Positions 12,159-23,877 of a stretch of 64,000 nt of DNA are shown piece by piece; within the stretch, counting starts at the first letter, position 1, and each line of letters starts with the position of its first letter. The notes under the pieces were generated by a model. It did not search any database and was not told the origin of the DNA. It saw nothing but the letters and a program-made list of their open reading frames with translations. Source of the DNA: Opisthorchis felineus (Eukaryota > Platyhelminthes > Trematoda > Opisthorchiida > Opisthorchiidae); contig SJOL01009574.1 of assembly GCA_004794785.1 (NCBI GenBank), positions 303,202 through 367,201 on the forward strand, read 5' to 3'. Both the position numbers and the translations under genes were made by a program.

Positions 12159-14419
12159 GTTAGTTGAAATAAATTGGAATATAATTTCTAAAAAAATATG
12201 ACAAAATGCTGCTGGAAGTCGATTTAGGCTTCATCAATTGAGTACACCGATCTACTTGAATCCTTCCCATTGGTGAATAACTCGTAAGAAACGCCGTCTG
12301 ACACTGAACTGTCAATCAAACTTAGAATATAGTGACGATGCCGTCAATAAAGAACCTAATGCCTATTGTGGGCACCTAATTTTTCTAAACCTACATGGAT
12401 TCTGGTCAGAAAACGCCTGGAAAATAATCGTGTTCCGAAAGACTGGTATATTTGAATAGTTTTAGAAGCGATTTATTCGTTCTTTTTCATTATTCTACCG
12501 AACTCCCAGTCGTTTTCCTTCAACTATTCTACGGGTAACTCGAATTATTCTATTTGGATGATAACCTGACACACTCCCTTTTGATTTATACGTCCTTTGT
12601 TCACAGAGAACTTTACGACGTTGTGTGAGTTGAAGTAATGTATGCGAATATCGTATTACTACGGTTTTTATAATGGTTTCTATAAATGTCACTTTCACCC
12701 AAAGTTGCCCTGTTTCGAAAGAAACTTTGAAGGTCACATCTGTCACGTTCAGCGTGAAACGAAAACAACTGTTGTCTCATGCTAGATTGTACTCGTTTCG
12801 ATAGTATAGCTACCGGGTAGTCTCATGTGGCCGTGTGATATCACGTGTCACTTGTGAGTAGTATAATTTGTCAGGGCACAAATCAAGATATTGCGTCTAC
12901 TGAAACAAGAGCACTACTGCTCTCATTGTACTTTGCAATACACAAACAAATTATAGCTGCTACAGAATTCCTTAAGAATCCGCATCAGAAAGTATGTAAT
13001 GATATCTGTAGACTTTGGCATCATATTGGTTGTCAAGGCAGAAAAATGGAACAAAAAAGCGTGCATAGATGGACCATGGGTTCGTTACCAATTTTGAGCA
13101 ATGAGAATGGCAGTTAAAGTCTCATCCGGTCAACGAAAGTAGGGAGTAATTAAGCGTTACTGGAGCAAGGGGTTATGGTCAATTGCAGGGCTTATTGAAG
13201 TGTCTTGGTGTGGCACATCTCAAGATACGGGGGTGAGTTAAACGGTCCAATGGCAATTGCCTCGAATGTGGATAAAATACGATTCCTTGTTGCCTTTGAC
13301 TGCCTTCTGTTTGTTCTGTAGCGTTGAAATGTGTGACTGAATGACTGGATCGAACGAGAGTAGCACTGTTTATGGACCCGGTAATTTCGTCATTCAACCA
13401 TGCTTCTCGCTGCTTGCTGCTCTGAACCAAGTTATATCGACTTCTCCAAACGCACGTCTAAGCCACAGAACCCGAACCCTAACCACAGACAGAAGTTTAC
13501 TTTCCCTATGGTTGACTGATCTATTCTCCACTAGCATACAAAAGCTTAGGTTATTAGGGGCTTTTGTACTGCCTGACATTTAATTCAAATGATCCCGTGG
13601 CAAAAATACAGGATGTTTGACAGTTCAGTATAGCACTGAACGTTCAACAGGGGGCTCATTCAAAGTACACGTGAGTGTCATTTCAAAAGCCTTGTGGGAA
13701 CATGCAGTTGGCCTCCTTCCACTAGTGGATAACCTATCTACCATTAGGGTCCTTTTTAAATGAGATTATGTCATCATTTCTTGGCTCATTACCCGGAGGA
13801 CAAACTTTCAACTTCGAATTCCGTGTTAGACAAAATGTTGGGCTATCAGAATTCCGAAGTAATTTGTGTGCGTCATGATCAACGAGAGTACCGTTTTTCA
13901 CGCAGAAAATATTTGTTATTCCGCGTTGAACATTGGAATATTCCGCGCTCCATATTTCATTTTCAAAACGTGGCGGTTTATTGTTTCAGGTATGACGCTT
14001 CTAAATTCTCCATTCAAGTTGCTGATTCCAGGGCCATTCAGTGACACTAAACGTCTTGCACACTATCCTAACTGTTTCTGAACAAAAACTCCGAAGAAAA
14101 CAGGCATAATCTGTCACATTAGGGAGATGGTAGGTCCGTAGTAAAGAAAACCATGTATCGTTTGTTAATGCATTAGATCGTGCCGCCGTGTCAGGGAGGT
14201 GGTCGTTGTAAAGAGGGACGGTGGATAAAGTTGATGTTGTATTTAGGAGTATATGGTTTTCGCATGCAAAGAAGACGGGGACTGACTCAAAGGGAGAATA
14301 ATTTCACAAGACGAGTGAATCTTCCGTCTCAGAACTCGTCGCTCGAGCAGCCAGTCACGTGATGTGGTTTCTGTGACTGAAGGATCAGCGTGCTTCATCC
14401 TGTCTAACTGAGAGCTAGT

Positions 14420-14560
14420 CACACTGCTGCTCAGCTGCTCTTGGCCGAACGGTCAGTTATTCATCCACTGGCCGGGTGGTCACGGGTTCTGAACTCTTTG
14501 CTTTCCGTGAGATGCATACCGCTGATGATTCCCAATAAGGAGGAAACAGCTTTATAGTGC
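14420..14560 (+). mobile_element. tRNA-headed SINE with hammerhead core (Sm-alpha-like), decayed
   Basis: A tRNA-like head has an A box (TTGGCCGAACGGTCAG) and a B box relic (GGTTCTGAACTC). It is followed at 14514-14556 by GCATACCG-CTGATGA-stem II (TTCC/GGAG)-GAAA and then AGTGC, which can pair with GCA.CCG as stem I. The C-U-G-A-U-G-A and G-A-A-A boxes are intact, but stem III and the cleavage-site base are spoiled. The layout is that of the schistosome Sm-alpha ribozyme SINE. Confidence 0.6.
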
Positions 14561-17439
14561 TTCTCGATTTTTCGGTCTCACCAACAGGATGAAATCTCAA
14601 CTGACAATAAAAAATCACTAAATACTAAAGTACTGTGATTCCGCGTCAAAGCAAACGCTTCCGTGGCTGACCATAACGGTTTTCCAATGTGGTGGTTTGA
14701 TTCTATTCCGTATTTTACGTTACGGATAGACTTGAAACAACAAACTGCCGCTGATTTTTTTGTTTGAAACATGTCCACCATTATTTTCCGTTCTTGGTAA
14801 TTGATGAGATTTTTTAACTCTGACTGGATTCTTTAGACCTCTACCATACTTTTTTTATAAAACAAACTTGCGTGGGAAGATTCACACTGACTGAATGGCA
14901 CTGCTAGACCTTGTAATGTTAAAATACCAGTCGCACGTGTTCCTAACCCACCGCCCATCGGACTTTTACGACTTAATTCGCCGTAGTAGTCAACGGTGCG
15001 AAAAGTACGGATTGAGATTTTTCCAGGTTCATTGGCCTAGTTGCTCATTATGGTTAGTCCGGTAGGGCCGCAATCAAATGAGCAAGCCGCCACAAAATAG
15101 CAATTGGCTTCAGGCAGATCGGCTACTCAGGAGGGAAGTAACACAGATCGACCGGGATTTGCTGGTTCTACTGCCCAAGTGCCTCGTGGCAACCCCGTAC
15201 AGTTGCCATAGTACTTCGACAGCGGTCTAGGCAGTACGCACACACCGCAGTCCCACGTTGCGATGAGTATCGGGACTTGGAGGTAAGTCCGAAGCCCAAT
15301 AGGGATGAGGCGCTTAGCGGAAAGTATACACCACGAAAGCGTCAAAAGGGACTGCCACGTGGTCTCACGTGGTCACAATAATCAGCTGACCTCCCATCTG
15401 AACAGACTCATCATTCGCACAAGCTGATTTTCAACTGTTTTCGTTTAAGATGATCAATCCTAATAGTTTTTATGTCAAACTAAGCAAATCGCTCAAATTT
15501 TTTTCAGTTTTCTTGCACAATCGTTTCGATCCACACGAAAAGTTTAGGACAAAATTATCTTTATGGTTTCAAGCACTTAGGCTTTAGCGCTCAAATACTA
15601 TAACGTGGGAAACGTGAATGATTTTTTATGGCTTCTCTGAATAAGCTAGCTTCAAAATTATCTATATGGCATCCTTGGATGGTGGGTGACAGTCAGTGTG
15701 GCTAGTTTTTTAACATGAAGCTATTGAATACTCAGGTCCAAGACGTCAGCAACCTGGTAGAAGACATTCTTGGAGTGGTGAAAAAATCGATATTTCAGCT
15801 ACGGGGTCGTCGAACTTAATTGCTGGCCGTCATCACCAGACTCCCAAAGCAATGTGACCCATCTACCATGGGTATATCATCTATGTCTTTGCCGGGCCTA
15901 GTTTGGAGTATCTTACCCAAAATGCATTATGCGTTTTGGATTATTCACTGTTCCAGAGAACCACTACTCCTCCGAAGGTTAAATTCTCAACTTTGCTCTA
16001 CTTTGGTCAAGGTAATGGCTTTTGCGCCTATTCAAAGTTCCAAACCCTTCTAGAGGAAGGCACCAGTATGTCTCAACAATACTCCATAGATCTTCTGTGC
16101 GGAAACCCCACTGCAAAGAAATTTTGGTTGAAGACTTTTATCCGGTTATCTCTATATGCGTCCCTGTTACCCATGATGGTTAGGTTTTGTAGTGACAACA
16201 AGACTATTTGGTTGGTAAAATGTACCTTTCAGAAGCCTATTACGTTTTATTAGGTTAAATGCGTGGGGGATGTAGGATGATTCTTTTAATAAGGAGAGGA
16301 CACCTTTCGCATTCCTTAACTGTTCTGATACCATCACCGTTTTGGCTTTTGACTTCCGCTGAGTGGTATTGGGGTTCGAGAGCAGTCCCTCAAAGCGGAC
16401 AAACATTGTGAAAGGTGATTGGTGGGTTCTGTCAGAAGGTAACCTCACTTTGGAGGCATCGATAACGCAGAAGTGCGTCTTACACCAGTGGTTTTCATAC
16501 TGCGGTCGACGGCCTGATCCATGCATCCAGAGGATTTTCTCGTACTTATTGCGGTGACTACCGTAGTGTTAAGCATCGTTAGACACATCACTCAAAGAAG
16601 CCATTCTCTTTTGCGAGACTTTCCTCCTTGGGTGAATGGGTTGGTATAGCTGCGAAAGACTCTGGCAAGTGTATCTGTGGTTCCCTGTTTCATTCTTCGG
16701 TAACCTTTGAACTTTGTCGACGCATTTTGTATAACTTCATCCCCTAATCTGATGGACGCAAACTGACATGTGCGTGGAATTACATGTAGCAAACTTATCG
16801 GTTGTCATTCACAGCTCTTGTAACAATGTTTTTCCGGTTGGGACTAGGTCACCAAATGCAACCGTCCTCGGTTTCCTCATTGTTTTCTTCATATGTGTAC
16901 CGTAAACTTGGAGCCAGTTTGGTGGATTTCTATCACGCACACTGGGAAGGTCGCTCAGCTAACTCCTTCCTAAACATTGTAAGACTTCAGTGCCTTCAGG
17001 ACTCAGTTAGCATGATGTTGCGCAGCCAACACCAAAAGGATGCGGACGAATCTCACGGCTGTGTTTAGCTGTCAGTGTAAAAAGTGAAAGGAAAAAACGA
17101 TACATTTCAAGAATTAGAAGTCAGGGTTATCGACCACCCCCATTTAGTACCTTGGTTACATAGTCGGCAGGAGGGAAAACGCGAAGCTCAATAGGTCATG
17201 GACGGTCACACGAAGACTTCAAAGAAATGCGATGATGTGAGAACTCGATATTTTGCCGATCACGTGGCATAGGATATTCCTCACGGTACAAGAGGCTTCC
17301 GTAATATACAATATGTGCTTTATAAGGCACTGATGCAGACACACACCAATGTACGTAGGTTAGTGAAAATACGTCCCTCGTAGTTGCATCCTCAGTCCTG
17401 TTGTCACCCTCTCTACTATGTTTAGACATGTTTCTAGCC

Positions 17440-17500
17440 AAGCGCTCACTGACAGTGTCTCGTCGTACGGTGACATAGCGACTGCAAGCAAACAACCAAG
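17440..17500 (+). repeat. Penelope-type hammerhead relic
   Basis: The string gtgtctcgtcgtacggtgac followed by tgcaag and accaagctc parallels the better copy at 49206-49260 (gtctcc-tcgtat-ggtgac, tgcaag, gccaagctt). Both catalytic boxes are mutated (CTGACAG, ATAGCG). Confidence 0.5.
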
Positions 17501-17854
17501 CTCAGGAAAATAGATCATCCGGTTAGCAAACAGCTAAGTTGTTCCATCTCCCTATTGTAGAAATCCAGACGCGACTACAGAGCTAACTCTTCTTTCAACG
17601 TCTGCACCTCTGACTGCGAATCCATTTGTAATGTTTACGAGAGCTATCATAAGAACTTGCTGGAAGCTGTCACCCATTCAGCTGAATATGTCGCAATAAT
17701 GACTGCGTCTGAACTGGTACTCAGTACAAGAACCAGCTCACTGACGAATTGAACCGCCATGGTTGCTCGTCACAGGTTCACTCAACTAATTCGATGTTTA
17801 ACCTCTGATTTATAACGGCTAACCCAGCGTTGGGCGTGCAACTAGCCTAGCTAG

Positions 17855-17905
17855 TCATGTGACTGGTTAGTTAGACTGGTTAGACTGGTTAGTTAGTTAG
17901 TTAGT
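17855..17905. repeat. simple repeat (GTTA)n, imperfect
   Basis: Repeated ggttagttagactggttag and gttagttagttagt, an imperfect tetranucleotide microsatellite inside an intron. Confidence 0.8.
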
Positions 17906-19173
17906 CAGACCACCTGACTGACCCACATGTTCTAGTATCAGACTTTTTAAACACACTGAAAGAGAGAATGACAATGTTGGCGACTGGCTTGCAGTCCAGA
18001 AAATAAGCTAGTTATTTTGATCGATCGGCTTTTAACGTTTGTTCCGCTAGTCATTAATACATTAATACACATCAGTTAGCTGTCTTGAACTAGTACCAAC
18101 ATAGGAATGCATTGAACATGTGAGAAATGGAAATTTCGGTGCTCCTAAACCGATCACTTTCGAGACCACTCGTAAAAGAACCCAACTTTGAAGCTATCGA
18201 ATGCTAATAGGCCACTCGTGGATGGTGGAGGACCATAAACGACAAAAAGCTTTTGTAAAAATCAATTCCACCTTCAAAGATCAATAAACTAAAAGTCATT
18301 TTTGTAGTCTTGTCCGGATGTGGGGTCCATTTGTTCGGGAATCACAATGGCGAACGGGCAGCGTGATTAAGCTTCTCGCTGAACAATCTAAGCATTCCTT
18401 GCGGTCAAATTTGATGGAATTTTTCCTTAAATTGAAACACCCGCGTGGTTTGATCCGTTCAATTCAGCCTGTCAGAGTGTCCTTTGGACTCCAGCCCCCA
18501 TCCCGCCTTGTTGCTTGAGTGGTACTTCAGCGTATGATGGTGTGCGTGTGTGCTGCCGAAGCGTCTGCCATTTTGGTGCCGTAATAGTTCAGTCCTATTC
18601 GATTGCGTGATTAGAAAAACCCTGGAACTTGGCGCATTCAGGGGGTCAGGGTAAGGTTTCATTTGACACTGAAACCGGAACTCTTTTTCGTGTTTTAATT
18701 AACGTGATTTTTTTCGGATTATTGGGCTGCCTGTCTTTTTTCTACAAATCTGGAGCACTCGGCAGTACACAGTTGCAACAACTCTGTTCAGTCCATACAC
18801 ATGACTACTTATGTGTCTATTGGTTACTGAAGCGATCAATAATCCGAGAGGTTCCACTGAATTTCTGACGGTCGTGTGACGGTTTCGGTCACACGCGCTT
18901 ATCCATTGGCTTCATCTAGGCTTAGTACCACCAAAAACCAAGAGGAACTGCTGATGTACCGGAACAGACGGTTCCACATCTAGAGTTCCAGTCCGTCTCA
19001 CCGAAACGGGTGTTCTCGTGGTGAGCACTGTATTTTACACTTTAGCGTGTCATGTCTACACACGACTACTGACCCTGGAAGTTGAACCCCCATGTACTAT
19101 TGCCCTTTAGAATGGATGCGATGTATCTTCTTGGTGCGAGAACGCAGCACGTTTCTATGCGGATTCTACTCAG

Positions 19174-19644
19174 GAAATGAACAGCATTTACGCGCAACAA
19201 ATCTACTCTGCAATTGATGATGACGAGATGGAGGAGGACGACTGGCTTGATGAGAACGAGTTCTGCTTTCGTCAACCATCCTGGCCTGCATGCTTCTACG
19301 ATGGTACTAAACTCGAGGTTTATACGGGTCGGTTGCCGAACAAACTGCAACCTTTACCTTTTTCTCAGATCAGTCGTTTGCCCAAGGTCATTACAGACGT
19401 GAACTGGGAACAAATGTACACCCGCTCGAAACTTGTGGTTTCGTTGATTGGGGCGCAACGACTAGAACCAAAGCAAAAATCGGAAACAGTATTCTCTGGC
19501 TCGGTTCGCCGATCCCATTCTCAGCATGCTCGATCGAGCAAAAAGCATGCATCAGGGCACGAAGAAAAGTCGAAAAGTGATGTGGCCGAACCTCCATCAC
19601 CAATGGCTCTCCTGAGTGTGGGAAGGACCACTTTTCGAAGCGCG
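19174..19644 (+). CDS. MCTP: MCTP exon C: acidic linker and start of C2B with insertion
   Basis: This is the largest exon, 157 codons, from acceptor ACTCAG to donor GCG|GTAAGC. It opens with a strongly acidic run (IDDDEMEEDDWLDENE) and then a Pro-rich linker. C2B begins at SKLVVSLIGAQRL, equivalent to vertebrate GIVSITLIEGRDL. Where calcium loop 1 should carry D-S-N-G-x-S-D-P-Y there is instead a Ser/Lys/His-rich stretch of about 45 residues with no loop aspartates, followed by MALLSVG and TTFRSA that resume the domain. The internal ATG at 19177 could be used as a start only if an alternative promoter existed; I prefer an internal exon because phases match on both sides. Confidence 0.88.
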
Positions 19645-20230
19645 GTAAGCCATTACACAACCTGACCCTCGTACAAAGATGTTTTGTGACAATAGGGACT
19701 GCTTGGAAAGTTCTGAAAACTAAAAGCACTTTTTATTAGACAATGGAACTTAGGTAGGTTGATTGATTCCTTCGAACACAACTTCTATTCAACAAAAAAA
19801 CAGGTGATCTTTCTCTGTAAAACGTACTACTTATAAAGTTGCTGAAAATTCTTCGGCAACCCGATATCGGTTTTAACCTTTTTGGGGGTCGTCAGGCGGG
19901 CGTAGTCTCCGGGTTCCCACCAGCCTTATGTTATACCTTATACCTTATACCTACCTACTTACCTACATAACTTTGGTCAGCTGTGCTTTCTGTGTTTCAT
20001 CCTTGTGGAACTGCCAGAAAATGTAGGTCTGGCTGACCCCACCACCATAAACTCATCGTCCTAACAGTGAGGGTATTGTTTTCGGACGTTTGAAGACAAA
20101 AAAAGCCTTTTCAGGCTCAAGGAGGCGTTATGACAAATTTGAAGTTGCACGCATCCGTGCCCAAATCCTCCCTTTTTATCTATGAGCTGAAAATTCAACT
20201 TGCACTCCTTCTTTGATTGTTTTATACCAG
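19645..20230 (+). other. MCTP: MCTP intron, 586 nt
   Basis: Its centre holds a minus-strand ribozyme-family repeat (19826-19935) and an imperfect ttataccttatacc simple repeat at 19922-19965. Nothing else is seen. Confidence 0.85.
19826..19935 (-). repeat. hammerhead-bearing family, degenerate unit
   Basis: On the minus strand it shows ataaggctggtgggaac, gactacgcccgcctgacgaccccc, then ttgccgaagaattttcagcaac. The core (about 19859-19905) has CTGACGA and TTAAAA for the two catalytic boxes, so it is inactive. Confidence 0.7.
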
Positions 20231-20358
20231 GTCATCAAAAACACCAGACATCCCTCGTGGCACCAAGAATTCGAATTCCGATTAAGGACAGGAGATAAGA
20301 AAATTCTGCAAGTGGAGATCAGGGATATGTCAACGAATCCATATACCACATTAGTACG
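20231..20358 (+). CDS. MCTP: MCTP exon D: C2B core
   Basis: Acceptor TTTATACCAG and donor TACG|GTAAGT flank 128 nt. The product VIKNTRHPSWHQEFEF is the classic C2 K-x-x-x-x-P-x-W-x-x-x-F-x-F strand pair. The loop 3 segment reads EIRDMSTNPYTTLV, where the family has a W-D-x-D...D-D-F-x-G pattern, so only one acidic residue of the calcium site remains. The exon ends with CG, and the T opening the exon at 23203 completes CGT (Arg). Confidence 0.9.
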
Positions 20359-21227
20359 GTAAGTTCTCCAAATTGTTTGTTCGCTTCTTCTATCTGCAGT
20401 TGGCCGTCATGCAAATGCATACTTATCATGTACATCGTGTTCACATCTGAGGTATGCGATCAGCACTTTCATGAGGCCAATCGGTGGGCCATTTCCGGGC
20501 AGATGTCACAACACCTCAGTGGTCGTTTTTTGTTCACTGAGCTGGACAATGTGGTTGCAAACATCTCATCACCAGCACGTGTGTAGGTGCGTCAGTGTTT
20601 GTGTTGAGTAGCGTTTTGAGTGCGTCAGTGATGCATACCGCTGATCTGGACTGACCCTTGATTGTGATTGGTTGTTTGATTGGGTCATTCTGTTGGTCGA
20701 TGTTCTGATTGATAGATGTCCACATGACCTGGTACGACGTGTCGACATAACCTGTCACGTGAGGAGTTAATGTTTGAACCCTGCTGCACACAATTTGCAA
20801 CCGAGACAGTCGGGCAGGTGGACAATCAACACCTAATTAAAAACGGAACGAGATTAATACAGGCATAATCAATACGCACGCATGAATCTAACTGTCCGCG
20901 GTAAGCTGAAGATAGGATTTGCATCAACCATTAGAAAACCTCGTATTTTATATTATCAGCGAAGGCTTCTATATGACACAGAACTGCAGTAGAATTTTCA
21001 CACTGAGAGTGGTCGACGCTGATGGTCATGTAATTATTTCTGTGATTCTTACCTCAGCAGACATGATGAGTTTACACCAAGGAAGTAGGTACCAAACTGC
21101 AACGATAAAAACTATGATGCATTATTAGTTATCTCTCACACACATCTAATGATACGACCAACATGAAGATGCCTATCTATTAAGAACCGTCGGTTCAGTT
21201 CTTTCCACCACTTAAAGTTATTCGCTG

Positions 21228-21640
21228 TGTTAAAAAAAACATCACAAACGAGAGATTCAGCTGGGTTCCAGATGAATCTCCAGCAAAACCAAATTGGTTT
21301 GCAAATGAGTGTATTTCGCTAATTTCGAGCAATTTGGGTTCAAGTAGAACATAAGATTGACGGAAACTCAGGGACTGCGCCTATCTGATGAGCCCCAAGA
21401 AGGGAGGAACCGGTCGTGGGCTGTCGAAGATTTTTCAGCAACCTTATGAGTAGTGTATTACGTTTATACATGTATCGCGGTATCTCGAATGACGTACCAA
21501 CTGAAACATGAGACGGCCTAGTGCAGCACATTCAGTTGCTTAAAAACATCACGAACGAGAGATTCAGCTGGGTTCCAGGTGCATCTCCCTCAAAACCAGA
21601 TTGGTTTGCAAATGCGTGTATTTCGCAAAAATGGTTATAT
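21228..21640 (+). repeat. tandem ~1.3 units of the 307-bp hammerhead family
   Basis: The landmark atcacaaacgagagattcag starts at 21241 and recurs (one base changed) at 21548, giving a 307-bp head-to-tail period. Each unit carries aacgagagattcagctggg, tttgcaaatg, caagtagaacataag, the ribozyme core and tttttcagcaaccttatgag. The ends of the array fall at the same sequence (tgtatttcgc) as other copies. The tandem organisation of short monomers around a type I hammerhead is that of metazoan retrozyme-like and Sm-alpha elements. Confidence 0.88.
21379..21421 (+). ncRNA. type I hammerhead ribozyme core (near-complete, one box mutated)
   Basis: Stem I strand GCCTAT, box CTGATGAG, stem II GCCC-CAAGAA-GGG, GGAAC (for CGAAAC), a minimal stem III CC/GG, the cleavage triplet GTC at about 21413-21415 and the other stem I strand GTGGGC. 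Stem I pairs over six positions with one A-C-free wobble set. The change of A13 to G and loss of the C closing stem II should stop cleavage. Confidence 0.75.
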
Positions 21641-23202
21641 TTGGTCTTTTTCGTCCGCTTACGAGACCGAAAGAGAGTTCGTGTGTGTGAAAGGTTGTCG
21701 GCGGATGAGAACGGTTTTTGCACTGATAAGACCCCCAAGATGATCACTGACCCGTTTTTGCAGCTGACCTGGTCAGAGGGCGCACTGTAGCGTTTTTTCA
21801 TGATTAGCACGAAAGCGGCTGCAAATAACACAAGAAAGTTTCAAATGGAATTTCATCCTGAAAATGAAATAAGTCTATAGCTTCACTCATCTTTCGGTCA
21901 AGAAATGCACATCACGTGTTGATTGTTTCCTCGGGTGACGACTTTTTAGATGGAAGACTGACGCCTAAGAACGGGTTAATCGCACTGATCAGCTGTTCAA
22001 TCATCGGGGTCCGAAGGGTAGGTTTAATTATTGAACGGAGGATCAAGGGGTTGAATCGCCCTAGAGATTCGCAACGATTCCCGACAAGGAAGAAAGGCAT
22101 GTACAAAATCCTGGCCTTTTCAGCACCCACTAACTTCACTTTCATTACCGATCAAAATTTCAAAACATAACTGCGAACGAACAAAGGGGGTCACAGATAA
22201 CATCAAATGTTTCCATTGTGAAATCAAATCTCTACAAAGAATGCTTTAAGATATAGAGTACAACACAAGTCGAGTTATTTCTTCATTTGGGACTATTATT
22301 TTAGCTTCTTGGGGGTCGCATAGATGAGACGTCCTGTAAAGGAAAACGTTTGCGCCGTAGAATTTACTTGCATTACACCAAAAACTAAAGTCAACAGATT
22401 TTCTGGTTCGCTGGATGGCTAAGTTACTTCTCTAGGAGGAAGCCTTAGACCATTGGCCCAGATTGGCTGATTGGCTAGCACGTTAAATGGCTGATGTTAC
22501 GAGTAATGCGATAGACAATTCCGGAACATTAGTCGGCTCTTCTCGATTGGATCCTACCTGGCTCAGCCAATAATAATAAATCCACCCAGCATCACTAGTT
22601 GGAACATGCCACAATACGGATTGGGCATAATAACACCAGAACACAAGATGCGCATGCAGTTTACGTAGTTTCTAACAGTTATCCTAATTAGGATGCATTC
22701 ATGTGGTGGATTATCTTGGATTTAGGTTGCATCCTGGCGACTGTCACAGGTTTAACGCCATTAGGTCTTAACCGTTGATATACTTGTATTCAATGTACCC
22801 ATAAAACTTGCTTAGAACACTCTGTTTCCCTAAAAGCGAGCAGTGTAGTTCTCACCAATCAACACCTCCCCTAGAGGAAATTATCCCCACCGAGGAGACG
22901 TTTTGATTGGTGTTTTCTCAATGTCGAGAGTTGTATGTTAGTAGTATTGTTATCATCATAGTTTTGCGAGTCAAATTCAATCGCAAAAATGTCGTGCTGA
23001 AAATTCCAACACTTTGGTTGGTTGCGTGACTGGCTTCGAAGTTCCTTAAACCATGAGTTACAGGGTAAGATATGCTGAAGCAGATTGGAGTTGGCCGCAG
23101 CCAACTTCGATGAACAATTTTCAGTTCGGAGTCTATCCATGTCTATCCATATTTGGAATGCTTAGCAAGACCGCCAAACTCCCATTATTTGTTCCCACTC
23201 AG

Positions 23203-23479
23203 TGCTTATCTAGATTTCGCGAAACTGATGCCCGACTGGACTGATTGCTTCACCTTGAAAAACGTGATCGAAGGTCACGAGGGCCAAGTTGTTCTCCTGG
23301 CCACTTTGACCGGATTTAGCAAGCCACTGGATCCAAGCTCTGTCTCACCACTCCCCTCTAACTATCGGACTTCCCAAGCAAGTGTCAGGCCCCCGGAACC
23401 AGTTGAAGATGGAGTGATTGTCCCACCGACCCAGTCACCAGTATCATCAGAATTACTGGACTTGGTCGCAGAAAACTAT
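23203..23479 (+). CDS. MCTP: MCTP exon E: end of C2B and linker to C2C
   Basis: Acceptor CCCACTCAG, donor TAT|GTGAGT. It encodes AYLDFAKLMP, aligned with the family's C-Q-V-D-L-S-A-L-S region, then EGHEGQVVLLATLTGF, matching EGEGHLVLLVTLT of vertebrate MCTP C2B. A Pro/Ser-rich linker of about 45 residues follows, ending LLDLVAENY before C2C. The exon keeps phase 0 at its end. The agreement of the last C2B strand with the family is among the best in the gene. Confidence 0.93.
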
Positions 23480-23566
23480 GTGAGTTTCTGTCCCTGGTCA
23501 GATAGTTTTCTGGCAGTGAATTTTGTCTTTGCATAAGAATCAACACCAAATTGTCTTCTATTTCAG

Positions 23567-23621
23567 AGCCTTCGAAACACAATAAAAGATCGATTTGATG
23601 TGGGGTGGTTACATGTTTTTG
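23567..23621 (+). CDS. MCTP: MCTP exon F: first strand of C2C
   Basis: A short 55-nt exon after an 87-nt intron, with acceptor CTATTTCAG and donor TTTG|GTAAGT. The product SLRNTIKDRFDVGWLHVF aligns with the HNLKDVGFLQVKVI that opens C2C in vertebrate MCTPs. It ends in phase 1, and two downstream exons (23878 and 28753) both begin with the two bases needed, so this is a possible alternative-splicing branch point. Confidence 0.9.
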
Positions 23622-23877
23622 GTAAGTCTGGTGTTTGATACTCACGTATTTGATTAGTGGATGCCTTTGAGGTTTCTTGCATTATTCCAAAAAAATGGTG
23701 CTCAGGTGGTATTCTACACCATTTTCGTGCCACGGTCTTTTTGCACGAATACCGGATTGTCGGATTCTCCATAAGTTTCAGGTTGTTTCGCTGTTAATTT
23801 GACACCCAACCATTCGCGACTCAATAAGATAAGTCGTCACCCTAGTGAAAAACTTTACTGATTTCACCTTCCGGCAG

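Larger units (their letters stand above)
12159..19173 (+). other. MCTP: MCTP intron, 7.0 kb
   Basis: Contains a tRNA-headed ribozyme SINE (14420-14560), a Penelope-type ribozyme relic (17440-17500) and a GTTA simple repeat (17855-17905). Frames of 60-120 codons at 12495, 13179-13583, 13760, 15820-16253 and 16167-16526 were inspected and show no recognisable domain. The rest is featureless. Confidence 0.8.
20359..23202 (+). other. MCTP: MCTP intron, 2.8 kb
   Basis: Holds the clearest tandem arrangement of the ~307-bp ribozyme family (21228-21640). A fragment gatgcataccgctgat at 20629 matches the junction of tRNA-like head and ribozyme at 14512 and may be a truncated copy of that SINE. The rest shows no exon or RNA. 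Confidence 0.8.

Noticed and set aside
13468..13486. Telomere-like aacccgaaccctaacc
   Set aside because: Only about two and a half imperfect units, most likely chance.
15820..16557. Cluster of 60-119-codon frames on both strands in the 7-kb intron
   Set aside because: Overlapping frames on opposite strands, no known domain, no splice-site support.
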